In this document: positions 1-8,019 of the stretch, piece by piece
How positions within the stretch are numbered: position 1 is the first letter of the stretch
Layout: every line of letters begins with the position of its first letter
NCBI GenBank assembly: GCA_041749595.1
Contig: JBGTBA010000142.1
Location: forward strand, 1 to 26,817
DNA: 26,817 nt
Source of the DNA: Aurantibrevibacter sp041749595
Lineage (GTDB): Bacteria > Bacteroidota > Bacteroidia > Flavobacteriales > Flavobacteriaceae
Reading direction: 5' to 3'
Notes under the pieces: model-generated
The model's database searches: none
What the model was told of the DNA's origin: nothing
Seen by the model: only the letters and a program-made list of their open reading frames with translations
Made by a program: the position numbers and the translations under genes

Positions 1-147
1 TTTTTAAAGTTGATTTTTTTGTTTTTTTCCTACTACAAAATACGACTTCCTAAACAGTTTTCCTATTTTAAATCACCTCAAAATACCAATAAAATCAATG
101 CCTTAGCCAATTATCAACTCGTTTTTCAGGGGATGGCTAAAAAGTAA
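1..147 (+). CDS. C-terminal end of an unidentified protein (partial)
   Basis: The frame is open from the window edge to a TAA at 145-147 and gives 48 residues. It begins with a hydrophobic, aromatic stretch (FLKLIFLFFSYY) that could be the end of a membrane segment, followed by a basic and polar tail ending in GMAKK. A strong terminator follows directly, which supports a real gene end. The family cannot be named from this fragment. The upstream part lies outside the window. Confidence 0.45.
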   Translation, partial: FLKLIFLFFSYYKIRLPKQFSYFKSPQNTNKINALANYQLVFQGMAKK

Positions 148-177
148 AAAACCCGGAAATGTTTCTGGGTTTTTTGT
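146..177. terminator. Bidirectional rho-independent terminator
   Basis: The arms CCCGGAAA and TTTCTGGG pair over 8 bp (one G-T pair) around a TG loop. An A run precedes the left arm and a T run follows the right arm, so the hairpin can end transcripts on both strands. It lies between the plus-strand partial gene ending at 147 and the convergent minus-strand deoxynucleoside kinase ending at 199. Confidence 0.85.
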
Positions 178-198
178 AGTAAAGCTTTTTTGATTTAA

Positions 199-813
199 TT
201 AAAACAAACCGTTTATTTCAGCATCAATCTTATTGATCACCTGTCCCAAATCTTCGGGATTGTCCACAAAGTCCAATTTGTCCACATCGATCACCAAAAG
301 GTTTCCTTTTTTGTAACTCTGCGCCCAAGCTTCATAGCGTTCATTTAATCGACTTAGATAATCAATGGAAATGGTGTTTTCATATTCGCGGCCACGTTTA
401 TGGATTTGGTGCACCAGATTGGGAATGGAACTTCGCAGGTAAATCAGAAGGTCAGGAGGCTGTACCAAACTTTCCATGAGTTCAAAAAGACCGGAATAGT
501 TCTTGAAATCCCGATTCGTCATCAAGCCCATGGCATGTAAATTGGGGGCAAAAATAAAGGCGTCTTCATAAATGGTCCTATCCTGGATAATATCCTTGCC
601 ACTTTCCCTGATTTTTAAAATTTGCCGATACCTGTTGTTCAAAAAATAAATTTGAAGGTTAAAGCTCCAACGCTCCATCTGGTTGTAAAAATCATCCAGA
701 TACGGATTGTCCTCAACATCCTCATAATGGGCTTCCCATTTGTAATGTTTAGAAAGCAACTTGGTCAATGTGGTTTTTCCTGCACCTATGTTTCCGGCAA
801 CGGCGATGTGCAT
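199..813 (-). CDS. Deoxynucleoside kinase
   Basis: A 204-residue protein of the deoxynucleoside kinase (dCK/dGK/dNK) family, which phosphorylates deoxyribonucleosides with a nucleoside triphosphate in nucleotide salvage. The P-loop GNIGAGKTT is at residues 7-15. The DRT motif (QDRTIYEDAFIF, about residues 77-88) gives the catalytic Arg-Asp region, and HKRGRE near residue 138 fits the arginine-rich LID. Length is normal for the bacterial family. The gene is transcribed alone, away from metK, and ends at the shared terminator. Substrate preference (dA/dG or other) cannot be read from the sequence. Confidence 0.9.
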   Translation of the reverse strand: MHIAVAGNIGAGKTTLTKLLSKHYKWEAHYEDVEDNPYLDDFYNQMERWSFNLQIYFLNNRYRQILKIRESGKDIIQDRTIYEDAFIFAPNLHAMGLMTNRDFKNYSGLFELMESLVQPPDLLIYLRSSIPNLVHQIHKRGREYENTISIDYLSRLNERYEAWAQSYKKGNLLVIDVDKLDFVDNPEDLGQVINKIDAEINGLF

Positions 814-956
814 AGTCTAATTTATTAATGATTGGTGTTTAAATGAAATGTAATGAGATGCACAATATACGAAGTATCTGGGGTATCAAAAAAAATACTT
901 GTTGAAATATATTCTTTATTTTGATGCTTAAAATTTTTATTTCATTTCCAAATATG

Positions 957-964
957 TACTTTTG
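957..964 (+). promoter_or_regulatory. Candidate -7 box for metK
   Basis: TACTTTTG matches the Bacteroidota -7 consensus TAnnTTTG exactly and lies just before the SAM-II-like aptamer, so a transcript starting a few bases downstream would carry the whole riboswitch. No clear -33 TTG lies at the usual distance. The call rests on motif and position only. Confidence 0.5.
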
Positions 965-975
965 CGGCATATTAA

Positions 976-1048
976 TACTGAGGATGGATTTGACTGATTG
1001 CAACCTCATGTTCCGAAACCGTTTCGGTATAAAAAATGCTAAAGCAGT
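976..1048 (+). ncRNA. SAM-II-like riboswitch in the metK leader
   Basis: The segment matches the layout of the SAM-II aptamer. A P1 stem TGAGG (979-983) pairs with CCTCA (1004-1008). Its loop contains GGATTTGACTGATTGCAA, close to the conserved GATTTAACCGTATTGCAA-type loop of the family. A 3' element AAAAATGCTAAAGCAG (1032-1047) resembles the conserved AAATGTAGCTAAA part. Loop GCA (1000-1002) can pair with TGC (1037-1039), and ACTG (993-996) with CAGT (1045-1048), as needed for the H-type pseudoknot. A small extra hairpin (about 1013-1027, CCGAA...TTCGG) sits in the connector. SAM-II is known from Alphaproteobacteria and Bacteroidota. It should lower MetK production when SAM is plentiful, though the metK start lies about 80 nt further on. 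Confidence 0.82.
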
Positions 1049-1126
1049 TATGGTTGATAAACAGGTCAATTCATAATCTTCTTTTGATAGTTTCGTCAAA
1101 TCCTCCCATTAAAATAAAACCGGTTT

Positions 1127-2383
1127 ATGGCATATCTTTTTACGTCCGAATCTGTTAGTGAAGGACATCCCGATAAAGTGGCAGATCAAATTAGTGATGC
1201 CCTTTTAGATAATTTTTTAGCGTTTGATCCCGAAAGCAAAGTGGCCTGTGAAACCCTGGTAACCACCGGGCAAGTGGTATTGGCAGGAGAGGTAAAGAGC
1301 AGCACCTATTTGGATGTGCAGCAAATTGCCCGGGATGTGATCAATAAAATTGGATATACCAAAGGGGAATACCAGTTCAGTGGCGATTCCTGTGGGGTAA
1401 TCTCCCTGATTCATGAACAATCCAAAGATATCAATCAGGGCGTGGATAGAGGTTCAAAAGAACAACAAGGTGCCGGCGATCAGGGAATGATGTTCGGGTA
1501 TGCTACAAAAGAAACGGAAAACTATATGCCGCTGGCATTGGACCTTTCGCACCGAATATTAAAAGTATTGGCCGATTTGCGTCGGGAGAATAAAGAGATA
1601 ACCTATCTAAGACCGGATGCCAAAGCCCAGGTTACCTTGGAATATTCCGATGAGAACGAACCTGTCCGTATTGACACCATTGTGGTATCTACCCAACACG
1701 ACCCATTTGATGCCGATGATGCCAAAATGTTATCCAAAATAAAACAAGACATCCAAAACATCCTCATCCCAAGAGTTAAGGCGCAGCTTCCGACGGATTT
1801 ACAGTTGCTTTTTAATGACAAGATAAAATACCACATTAACCCTACCGGAAAGTTTGTTATTGGAGGACCACATGGGGATACCGGTCTTACCGGACGTAAG
1901 ATCATTGTGGATACCTATGGCGGGAAAGGTGCCCATGGGGGCGGTGCATTCAGCGGGAAAGACCCGAGTAAGGTAGATCGGAGTGCCGCCTATGCCGCGC
2001 GCCATGCCGCTAAGAATTTGGTAGCCGCCGGAGTGGCCAATGAAATTTTGGTACAGGTAAGCTATGCCATTGGCGTAGTAGAACCCACTTCTATTTTTGT
2101 GGACACCTATGGAACTGCCAATGTATCCTTAAGCGATGGGGAAATCGCTAAAAAAGTACGGCACTTGTTCGATATGCGACCTTTTGCCATTGAAGAGCGA
2201 TTAAAACTACGCAATCCCATTTATTCCGAAACCGCTGCTTATGGACATATGGGCAAGGAGCCGCAAACGGTGGTCAAAATATTTGAGTCGCCCTACAATG
2301 GAAAGATCGAAAAGAGAGTGGAACTTTATACTTGGGAGAAATTAGATGAGGTGGACAAAATAAAATTGGCCTTTACGTTATAA
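1127..2383 (+). CDS. metK: S-adenosylmethionine synthetase
   Basis: A 418-residue methionine adenosyltransferase, which makes SAM from methionine and ATP in the cytoplasm. All three family domains are present. The N-terminal ATP motif SEGHPDKVADQISDA is near residues 10-25. The GAGDQGMMFGYA signature is in the middle, and the phosphate-binding loop GGGAFSGKDPSKVDRSAAY follows GGPHGDTGLTGRK. Length is slightly above the usual 380-400 because of small insertions. The start at 1127 gives the typical beginning MAYLFTSESVSEGHPDK. The gene is preceded by a SAM-II-like riboswitch, so its own product probably controls it. It heads the methionine block. Confidence 0.98.
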   Translation: MAYLFTSESVSEGHPDKVADQISDALLDNFLAFDPESKVACETLVTTGQVVLAGEVKSSTYLDVQQIARDVINKIGYTKGEYQFSGDSCGVISLIHEQSKDINQGVDRGSKEQQGAGDQGMMFGYATKETENYMPLALDLSHRILKVLADLRRENKEITYLRPDAKAQVTLEYSDENEPVRIDTIVVSTQHDPFDADDAKMLSKIKQDIQNILIPRVKAQLPTDLQLLFNDKIKYHINPTGKFVIGGPHGDTGLTGRKIIVDTYGGKGAHGGGAFSGKDPSKVDRSAAYAARHAAKNLVAAGVANEILVQVSYAIGVVEPTSIFVDTYGTANVSLSDGEIAKKVRHLFDMRPFAIEERLKLRNPIYSETAAYGHMGKEPQTVVKIFESPYNGKIEKRVELYTWEKLDEVDKIKLAFTL

Positions 2384-2421
2384 TATTTTAAAATATGCGG
2401 AATAATAAGAAATTCCGGTCA

Positions 2422-2429
2422 TATATTTG
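2422..2429 (+). promoter_or_regulatory. Candidate -7 box for the met fusion operon
   Basis: TATATTTG fits TAnnTTTG and lies about 32 nt before the SAM-I aptamer, which is right for a transcript that begins just ahead of the riboswitch. No convincing -33 TTG was found. Confidence 0.45.
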
Positions 2430-2460
2430 TCAAATAAAAGTTCAAACACGTATTGAATGG

Positions 2461-2605
2461 TTATCAAGAAAGGTGGAGGGAATAGACCCTTTGAAACCTT
2501 AGCAACCCTTTGCCCCTATACGCAGAGAAGGTGCTACATTCTATCCGCCTATAACGGAATAGATAACGAAACGGATTACCACAAGTAATTGTCCCTTTCT
2601 TATAA
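2461..2605 (+). ncRNA. SAM-I (S-box) riboswitch upstream of the MetX-like/AK/HSDH gene
   Basis: Canonical S-box core elements are present in order: TTATCAAGAAAGGTGGAGGGA at the 5' side, CCCTTTGAAACCTTAGCAACC, then AAGGTGCTACATTC. The P1 stem is AAGAAAGG (2466-2473) with CCTTTCTT (2594-2601), extended by TTAT/ATAA with one bulged C. A T6 run starts at 2607, directly after P1. The switch should reduce expression of the downstream fusion gene and the sulfhydrylase when SAM is high. No separate terminator hairpin is obvious before the gene at 2703. Confidence 0.95.
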
Positions 2606-2702
2606 CTTTTTTGATTTTTCCTTCTTGCAGTGTTGGCGGTGTAGGGTTTGATTTTTTATGTAAAAATGGATATGCCTAATTTAATAAGATCCAATTTGTA
2701 CT

Positions 2703-5700
2703 ATGTTGCGTCATATAAAACTAACCAAGTTCACAACCTTACGGGGGAGTACTCAGGACATTTCCCTATCCTACCAATTGTTTGGCCCCAAATTGCATAC
2801 GGCACCAATCGTGATGGTAAATCATGCGCTTACCGGAAACTCTAACGTCGCAGGAAAAGATGGGTGGTGGTCTTCCCTAATTGGAGAGGGCAAATGTATA
2901 GATACCGATAAATTTACGGTTCTTGCTTTTAATATTCCGGGGAATGGCTTTGATGGTTTCGTTATAGAGAACTACAAGGATTTTGTGGCTCAGGACATTG
3001 CAAAACTGTTTTTGCTGGGCTTGCAGGAGTTGCATGCCAAAAGGCTGTATGCGCTCATAGGGGGCTCTTTGGGTGGTGGCATCGCTTGGGAAATGGCGGC
3101 ATTGGACCCATATCTTACAGAACATCTAATTCCCGTTGCCTCGGATTGGAAATCAACGGATTGGTTGATTGCCAATTGCCAGATCCAGGAACAATTTCTG
3201 GTAAATTCAAAACAACCGGTACATGATGCACGTATGCACGCTATGTTGTGCTATCGTACCCCGGAATCCTTTAAGGAACGTTTCAAGAGAAGCACCAATG
3301 AAGAACTCCGTGTTTTTAACGTGGAAAGCTGGTTAACCCATCACGGAAAAAAATTACAGGAGCGGTTTCAGTTATCGGCCTACAAACTCATGAACCAATT
3401 GCTAAAAACTATTGATGTAACCCGAAACGGGGAGGATACCTTTCTAAACCTTCAAAACAGCGATACCAATATACATATTATCGGCGTAGATTCCGACCTC
3501 TTTTTTACGGCCAAGGAAAACAAAGACACCTTTAAGCAATTAGCGCAGGCCAATAGTAATGTTACCTATGGCGAAATACAATCGCTGCACGGACACGATG
3601 CTTTCCTGATTGAGTTTGAGCAAATGGAACAACTGCTCAAAGGGGTTTTTGACCGAAATGGAAAGGCCAAAAAGTTTAAAATCCTCAAATTTGGAGGTAA
3701 ATCCCTGGCCAACGGGGAGGGCATAGAGCGGGTGTTAGCCATTATTGCTGCTAAAGTTGCCCAAGGCGAGCATATTGCAGTAGTACTTTCAGCCCGGGAA
3801 AAGGCAACGGATGAGCTGGAAATTATTTTAAAAAAAGCCGCAAAGGGTAAGGAATACAGCAAGGATTTTAGTGCCTTTAAAAAGTACCAACAACACACCT
3901 TTTTGCAAGTAGATCTAAAAACAGAATTTGGACAACTCGCCCGTTTGTTTGAGGGGGTGGCATTGTTGGGCGATTACAGCTCCAAAATCAAGGATGAGGT
4001 ATTGTCTTATGGCGAACTCATTGCTGCCAAAGTAGTTACTCAATTATTGGCTGAAAAAGGAATTACACCCTATTTGATCGATGCCAGAGAATTAATTAAA
4101 ACGGATAAGGTATTTGGCGATGCCAATGTAATGGAACTGATTTCAAAGGAAAATGTAATACGGGCATTTTCTGAATTAGCTCTGGATGCAGTACCCATTA
4201 TTACTGGCTTTATCGCTTCGAACATCGACAATGAAACCACGACATTAGGACGCAACGGGAGCAATTACACGGCGGCTCTTTTGGCCAATTTTTTAAATGC
4301 GGAAGAACTTCAAAACTATACCCACGTCGATGGTATATTTACCGCCAACCCTGATTTGGTGCCCGATGCCAAGCGCATAGCCGAACTGTCTTATGGTGAA
4401 GCCAACGAACTCGCCAATTTTGGAGCTACTATTTTGCATGCCAAAACCATAATTCCGCTTATAGAAAAAAATATTCCTTTACGGATTCTCAACACTTTTA
4501 ACGGGGATAACGAGGGTACGCTCATTAGTGCCAAAACCAGTAAAGAAGGGATAAAATCCCTTTCGGTAATACCCGATATGGCCCTTATTAATCTTGAAGG
4601 TCGGGGATTATTGGGCAAGGTAGGGGTAGATGCCCGTATTTTCAAAACTCTGGGGGCCAATAAAATAAGCGTAAGTATTATTTCTCAAGGTTCTTCCGAA
4701 AGGGGTATAGGTTTAGTAGTGGCTTCGGACAAGGCTCAATTGGCCAAATCGGTGTTGGATGAGGAATTCGAGAATGATTTTCATTCCAAAGACATGAACC
4801 GCATAACGGTCACGGAAGATGTTTCCGTTATTTCCATAGTGGGGCAGGATTTAAGCACGTTTCATAAACCTTATAATGCCCTTATAAAAAATCAGATTGT
4901 TCCGCTGTTGTTCAATAATACCGTTACGGGCAAAAATGTGAGTTTGGTAGTAAAAAAATCAAACTTAAATAAGGCTCTCAACGTAATGCACGGCCAAATC
5001 TTTGGGATCAGTAAAAAAATAAACTTAGCCATTTTCGGTCATGGTAATGTGGGTGGAACGCTAATTGACCAAATTTTGAAGTCGGCTTCGGCAATAGAGG
5101 AAAGAAAAGGGTTGAACTTAAACGTGTTTGCGGTTGCCAATTCAAGAAAAGTGCTGCTTCACAAGAAGGGGAATTCAAAAAAATGGAAAACCGATATTGT
5201 TGAAAAAGGGACACCCTACACGCTAACCGATATTTTTGATTTTGCCCGAGAGAACCACCTGGAAAATTTAATTGCGATAGACAATACCGCCAGTGAGGAT
5301 TTTGTGGCGCATTATGTAGCTTTTGTAGAGAATGGTTTCGATTTGGTTTCTTCTAACAAGATTGCAAATACATTAGGATTTAATTATTACCAGCTTTTAC
5401 GACAGGAACTGGCCAAAAATCAGAAACAATACCTTTATGAAACCAATGTAGGAGCAGGACTACCTCTTATAGACACCATTAAATTGCTACATTTATCGGG
5501 CGAGAACATCACGCGCATCCGGGGTGTTTTTTCGGGTTCCCTGAGTTTTATGTTCAATACCTTTTCGGAGGAAGATGTCCCTTTTTCGACAATCTTAAAA
5601 AAAGCCATAGAAAATGGATATACGGAACCCGATCCAAGGGAAGATCTTTCGGGCAACGATGTAGGCCGGAAATTGTTGATATTGGCACGCGAATTGGATT

Positions 5701-6089
5701 TGCGAAATGAATTTTCGGATATTCACATTGAGAATTTAATTCCCCTGGCTTTACAGAAGGGAACCGTGTACTCATTTTTGAATAATTTGGAGCATCTGGA
5801 TGAAGCTCTTCAAAAAATTAAAGATCAACAAAAACCCAATCACGTGCTGCGATACATTGGCGATTTGGATGGCGATTTGCAGCAAGACAAAGGCAATTTA
5901 ACAGTAAAACTGGTTTCCGTTGCTAAAGAAAGCGCATTGGGTCAGGTAAAAGGATCCGATTCCATTATAGAAATATATACCGAATCCTATGGCAATAATC
6001 CGCTTGTAATTCAAGGCGCGGGTGCGGGTGCGGCAGTAACGGCAAGAGGCGTTTTTGGCGATATTTTACGAATAGCAGAAAAAGGATAA
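2703..6089 (+). CDS. Trifunctional fusion: homoserine O-acetyltransferase-like, aspartokinase, homoserine dehydrogenase
   Basis: The 1128 residues make three enzymes in a row. Residues 1-315 are an alpha/beta hydrolase related to MetX: NHALTGNSNVAG near 40, nucleophile elbow GGSLGGG with Ser122, candidate catalytic Asp265 in GVDSDLF and His298 in GHDAF. Residues 325 to about 770 are aspartokinase (KFGGKS at 329, then the ACT regulatory region). Residues 780-1128 are homoserine dehydrogenase (GHGNVGG, SNKIANT, ETNVGAGLP, GYTEPDPREDLSGNDVGRK). Together they would make aspartyl phosphate, reduce aspartate semialdehyde to homoserine and acylate it; aspartate-semialdehyde dehydrogenase is elsewhere. 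The MetX part is shorter than stand-alone enzymes and lacks the usual GCxGSTGP loop, so its acyl donor is not certain. SAM-I control marks this as the methionine-branch isoform. Confidence 0.93.
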   Translation: MLRHIKLTKFTTLRGSTQDISLSYQLFGPKLHTAPIVMVNHALTGNSNVAGKDGWWSSLIGEGKCIDTDKFTVLAFNIPGNGFDGFVIENYKDFVAQDIAKLFLLGLQELHAKRLYALIGGSLGGGIAWEMAALDPYLTEHLIPVASDWKSTDWLIANCQIQEQFLVNSKQPVHDARMHAMLCYRTPESFKERFKRSTNEELRVFNVESWLTHHGKKLQERFQLSAYKLMNQLLKTIDVTRNGEDTFLNLQNSDTNIHIIGVDSDLFFTAKENKDTFKQLAQANSNVTYGEIQSLHGHDAFLIEFEQMEQLLKGVFDRNGKAKKFKILKFGGKSLANGEGIERVLAIIAAKVAQGEHIAVVLSAREKATDELEIILKKAAKGKEYSKDFSAFKKYQQHTFLQVDLKTEFGQLARLFEGVALLGDYSSKIKDEVLSYGELIAAKVVTQLLAEKGITPYLIDARELIKTDKVFGDANVMELISKENVIRAFSELALDAVPIITGFIASNIDNETTTLGRNGSNYTAALLANFLNAEELQNYTHVDGIFTANPDLVPDAKRIAELSYGEANELANFGATILHAKTIIPLIEKNIPLRILNTFNGDNEGTLISAKTSKEGIKSLSVIPDMALINLEGRGLLGKVGVDARIFKTLGANKISVSIISQGSSERGIGLVVASDKAQLAKSVLDEEFENDFHSKDMNRITVTEDVSVISIVGQDLSTFHKPYNALIKNQIVPLLFNNTVTGKNVSLVVKKSNLNKALNVMHGQIFGISKKINLAIFGHGNVGGTLIDQILKSASAIEERKGLNLNVFAVANSRKVLLHKKGNSKKWKTDIVEKGTPYTLTDIFDFARENHLENLIAIDNTASEDFVAHYVAFVENGFDLVSSNKIANTLGFNYYQLLRQELAKNQKQYLYETNVGAGLPLIDTIKLLHLSGENITRIRGVFSGSLSFMFNTFSEEDVPFSTILKKAIENGYTEPDPREDLSGNDVGRKLLILARELDLRNEFSDIHIENLIPLALQKGTVYSFLNNLEHLDEALQKIKDQQKPNHVLRYIGDLDGDLQQDKGNLTVKLVSVAKESALGQVKGSDSIIEIYTESYGNNPLVIQGAGAGAAVTARGVFGDILRIAEKG

Positions 6090-6092
6090 ATT

Positions 6093-7262
6093 ATGAGTAA
6101 GCGATTAAAATTTGAAACAGAAGCAATACGCACGCAAATAGAACGTACCCCATTTATGGAACATTCCAGCCCTATGTACCTTACCTCCAGTTTCGTGTTC
6201 GAGGATGCTGAAGACATGAGGGCCTCATTTGCCGAAGAAAAGGATCGCAATGTATACTCACGCTATTCCAATCCCAATTCATCGGAGTTTATAGAAAAGG
6301 TGTGCAAAATGGAAGGGGCGGAGGCTGGTTTTGCCTTCGCTTCAGGTATGGCCGCGGTGTTTTCAACCTTTGCCGCACTATTGCAAAGCGGGGATCATAT
6401 TGTGTCTTGTCGGAGTGTTTTTGGATCTACCCATAGTTTATTTACCCAGTTCTTTCCAAAATGGGATATACATACAAGTTATTTTGGGATAGATGAATTG
6501 GATGTCATAGCTGGTCTTATTACCCCAAAAACCAAAATCATCTATGCCGAAACGCCCACCAACCCCGGGGTGGATGTGCTGGATTTGGAGGCCTTAGGGA
6601 TCATTGCAAAGAAGCACAATCTTATTCTGATTATCGACAATTGTTTTGCAACCCCCTATTTGCAGCAGCCCCTGAGGTTCGGAACGGATTTGGTGATTCA
6701 CTCGGGCACCAAATTGATGGATGGTCAGGGTAGGGTATTGGCCGGAATTACGGTGGGAAGCAGGGAGCTTATCGATAAAATTTACCGATTTGCACGAATT
6801 ACAGGGCCAACGTTATCTGCCTTCAATGCCTGGGTTCTGAGCAAAAGTTTGGAAACCTTGGCTGTGCGCGTAGACCGCCATTGCGAAAATGCCTTAAAAT
6901 TGGCCACCTATTTGGAAGGTCATTCTAAAATTAATTGGGTAAAATATCCCTTTTTAAAATCGCATCCCAAATATGAAATTGCCAAAAAGCAAATGAAAGC
7001 GGGTGGCTGTGTAGTAGCTTTTGAGGTAAAGGGCGGATTGGAAGCAGGACGACGATTTTTTGATGCCATAAAACTATTGTCCCTATCAGCGAACTTGGGC
7101 GATTCCCGAAGCATTGTAACCCATCCGGCGTCCACCACCCATAGTAAATTATCAAAAGAAGAAAGAGCCTTGGTGGGTATTACCGATGGTATGGTTCGGG
7201 TTTCCGTAGGGTTGGAGCATATCGATGATATTACCGCTGATATACAACAGGCGTTGGGATAG
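6093..7262 (+). CDS. metZ: O-acetyl/O-succinylhomoserine sulfhydrylase (trans-sulfuration family PLP enzyme)
   Basis: A 389-residue Cys/Met-metabolism PLP enzyme. SRYSNPN (56-62) and SGMAA (84-88) are the cofactor and substrate loops, YAETPTNP binds the PLP ring region, IDNCFATP is the Asp strand, and Lys207 in VIHSGTKLMDGQGR is the Schiff-base lysine. It starts 3 bases after the fusion gene stop, so the two are one operon under the SAM-I switch. Next to a MetX-like domain and a sulfide-producing pathway, direct sulfhydrylation of acylated homoserine to homocysteine is the likely reaction. The family also contains cystathionine gamma-synthase and lyase, and motifs alone do not separate them fully. 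The symbol is by resemblance to the MetZ type. Confidence 0.85.
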   Translation: MSKRLKFETEAIRTQIERTPFMEHSSPMYLTSSFVFEDAEDMRASFAEEKDRNVYSRYSNPNSSEFIEKVCKMEGAEAGFAFASGMAAVFSTFAALLQSGDHIVSCRSVFGSTHSLFTQFFPKWDIHTSYFGIDELDVIAGLITPKTKIIYAETPTNPGVDVLDLEALGIIAKKHNLILIIDNCFATPYLQQPLRFGTDLVIHSGTKLMDGQGRVLAGITVGSRELIDKIYRFARITGPTLSAFNAWVLSKSLETLAVRVDRHCENALKLATYLEGHSKINWVKYPFLKSHPKYEIAKKQMKAGGCVVAFEVKGGLEAGRRFFDAIKLLSLSANLGDSRSIVTHPASTTHSKLSKEERALVGITDGMVRVSVGLEHIDDITADIQQALG

Positions 7263-7382
7263 TCAGAATCGGACTTCTGTACGAGCATCTCAGGTTTTCG
7301 GGTTATTTAGGATACTAATGCTAGGGCGAAATAGCCGTATAAGATTTCCCGCAATTCCTATCTGTTAAATTCCAAAATTCCC

Positions 7383-7390
7383 TATCTTCG
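7383..7390 (+). promoter_or_regulatory. Candidate -7 box for the Rrf2 gene
   Basis: TATCTTCG is one base off TAnnTTTG and ends only 4 nt before the ATG at 7395, which would give an almost leaderless mRNA. Motif and position only. Confidence 0.35.
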
Positions 7391-7394
7391 TACT

Positions 7395-7811
7395 ATGCTA
7401 TCAAAAAAGACCAAATACGGATTAAAAGCCTTGGCTTATTTGGGTTCCCAAAAGGATAAAACGCCTGTTCAAATCGCTGATATTGCAGAACACGAGAACA
7501 TTTCCCAAAAATTTTTGGAAAGTATTCTGCTCACGCTGCGGAAAACCGGTTTTTTGGGATCTAAAAAAGGAAAGGGCGGCGGCTATTACCTCATTAAAGA
7601 CCCTTCCGAAATCCCTATGATTACGGTTATGCGGGTGCTTGAAGGCCCTATTGCCATGGTAGCGTGCGTTAGCCTTAACTTTTATGAAAAATGCGATGAC
7701 TGTCCCGATGAGGCAAGTTGCGCTGTAAACAAGTTAATGGGAGCCGTCAGGGACAGCACACTGGAGGTATATAAAAAGAACACACTGGCCGATTTAATTC
7801 GGAAATCCTAA
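7395..7811 (+). CDS. Rrf2-family transcriptional regulator
   Basis: A 138-residue winged-helix regulator. The N-terminal MLSKKTKYGLKALAYL, the recognition region ISQKFLESILLTLRKTGFLGSKKGKGGGYYL and the helix after VLEGPIAMVAC are characteristic of Rrf2 (IscR, CymR, NsrR). Four cysteines at 91, 100, 103 and 109 form C-X8-C-X2-C-X5-C in the place where Fe-S members carry their cluster, so a cluster or thiol sensor is possible. Its position between the methionine operon and the sulfate reduction genes suggests it controls sulfur assimilation. The palindrome shared by the cysH and sulfite reductase leaders is its candidate operator. It has its own promoter-like box and its own terminator. Confidence 0.92.
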   Translation: MLSKKTKYGLKALAYLGSQKDKTPVQIADIAEHENISQKFLESILLTLRKTGFLGSKKGKGGGYYLIKDPSEIPMITVMRVLEGPIAMVACVSLNFYEKCDDCPDEASCAVNKLMGAVRDSTLEVYKKNTLADLIRKS

Positions 7812-7833
7812 AAATCCCCTCGGATTTTTTTTA
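7810..7833 (+). terminator. Rho-independent terminator after the Rrf2 gene
   Basis: AAAAATCC and GGATTTTT form a perfect 8-bp stem around CCTC, followed by more T residues (8 in all). It overlaps the last stop codon base and isolates the regulator from the cysH operon. Confidence 0.8.
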
Positions 7834-7933
7834 AAAATGCATTATAACCTTATTTTTTCGTCGTAAATCCTCAAAAAAGTAGTATTGCCGTAATATTAAT
7901 GCGCTTTTAACGTCTTAATTGGCAAATATGTAT

Positions 7934-7941
7934 TATTTTTG
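7934..7941 (+). promoter_or_regulatory. Candidate -7 box for cysH
   Basis: TATTTTTG matches TAnnTTTG exactly. The predicted start of transcription would fall within or next to the 7-bp palindrome at 7945-7965, where a bound repressor would block initiation. Confidence 0.5.
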
Positions 7942-7944
7942 TAA

Positions 7945-7965
7945 ATCCTATTCAATCTATAGGAT
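7945..7965. promoter_or_regulatory. Palindromic operator candidate upstream of cysH
   Basis: ATCCTAT and ATAGGAT are perfect 7-bp inverted arms around a 7-bp centre. The same CCTAT-N7-ATAGG layout occurs at 11048-11064 ahead of the sulfite reductase gene with a different centre, which argues for a protein site rather than chance. The adjacent Rrf2 regulator is the obvious candidate ligand; this is inference. Confidence 0.6.
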
Positions 7966-8019
7966 ATAAGAAATAAATAAAAATCGGTAATATGGTTGAC
8001 AGGAAAAATTGAAATAAAA

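Noticed and set aside
1050..1076. Eight-codon upstream frame (MVDKQVNS) after the metK riboswitch
   Set aside because: It may be translated, but nothing such as start context, coding bias or attenuator structure supports it.
839..1099. Minus-strand reading frame of 86 codons in the metK leader
   Set aside because: It is antisense to the SAM-II-like aptamer, has no family resemblance and is explained by the RNA structure on the plus strand.
6093..7262. Cystathionine gamma-synthase or lyase as the call for the PLP enzyme
   Set aside because: Possible by family, but no partner transsulfuration gene is present, and the context with MetX-like and sulfide-forming genes favours direct sulfhydrylation.
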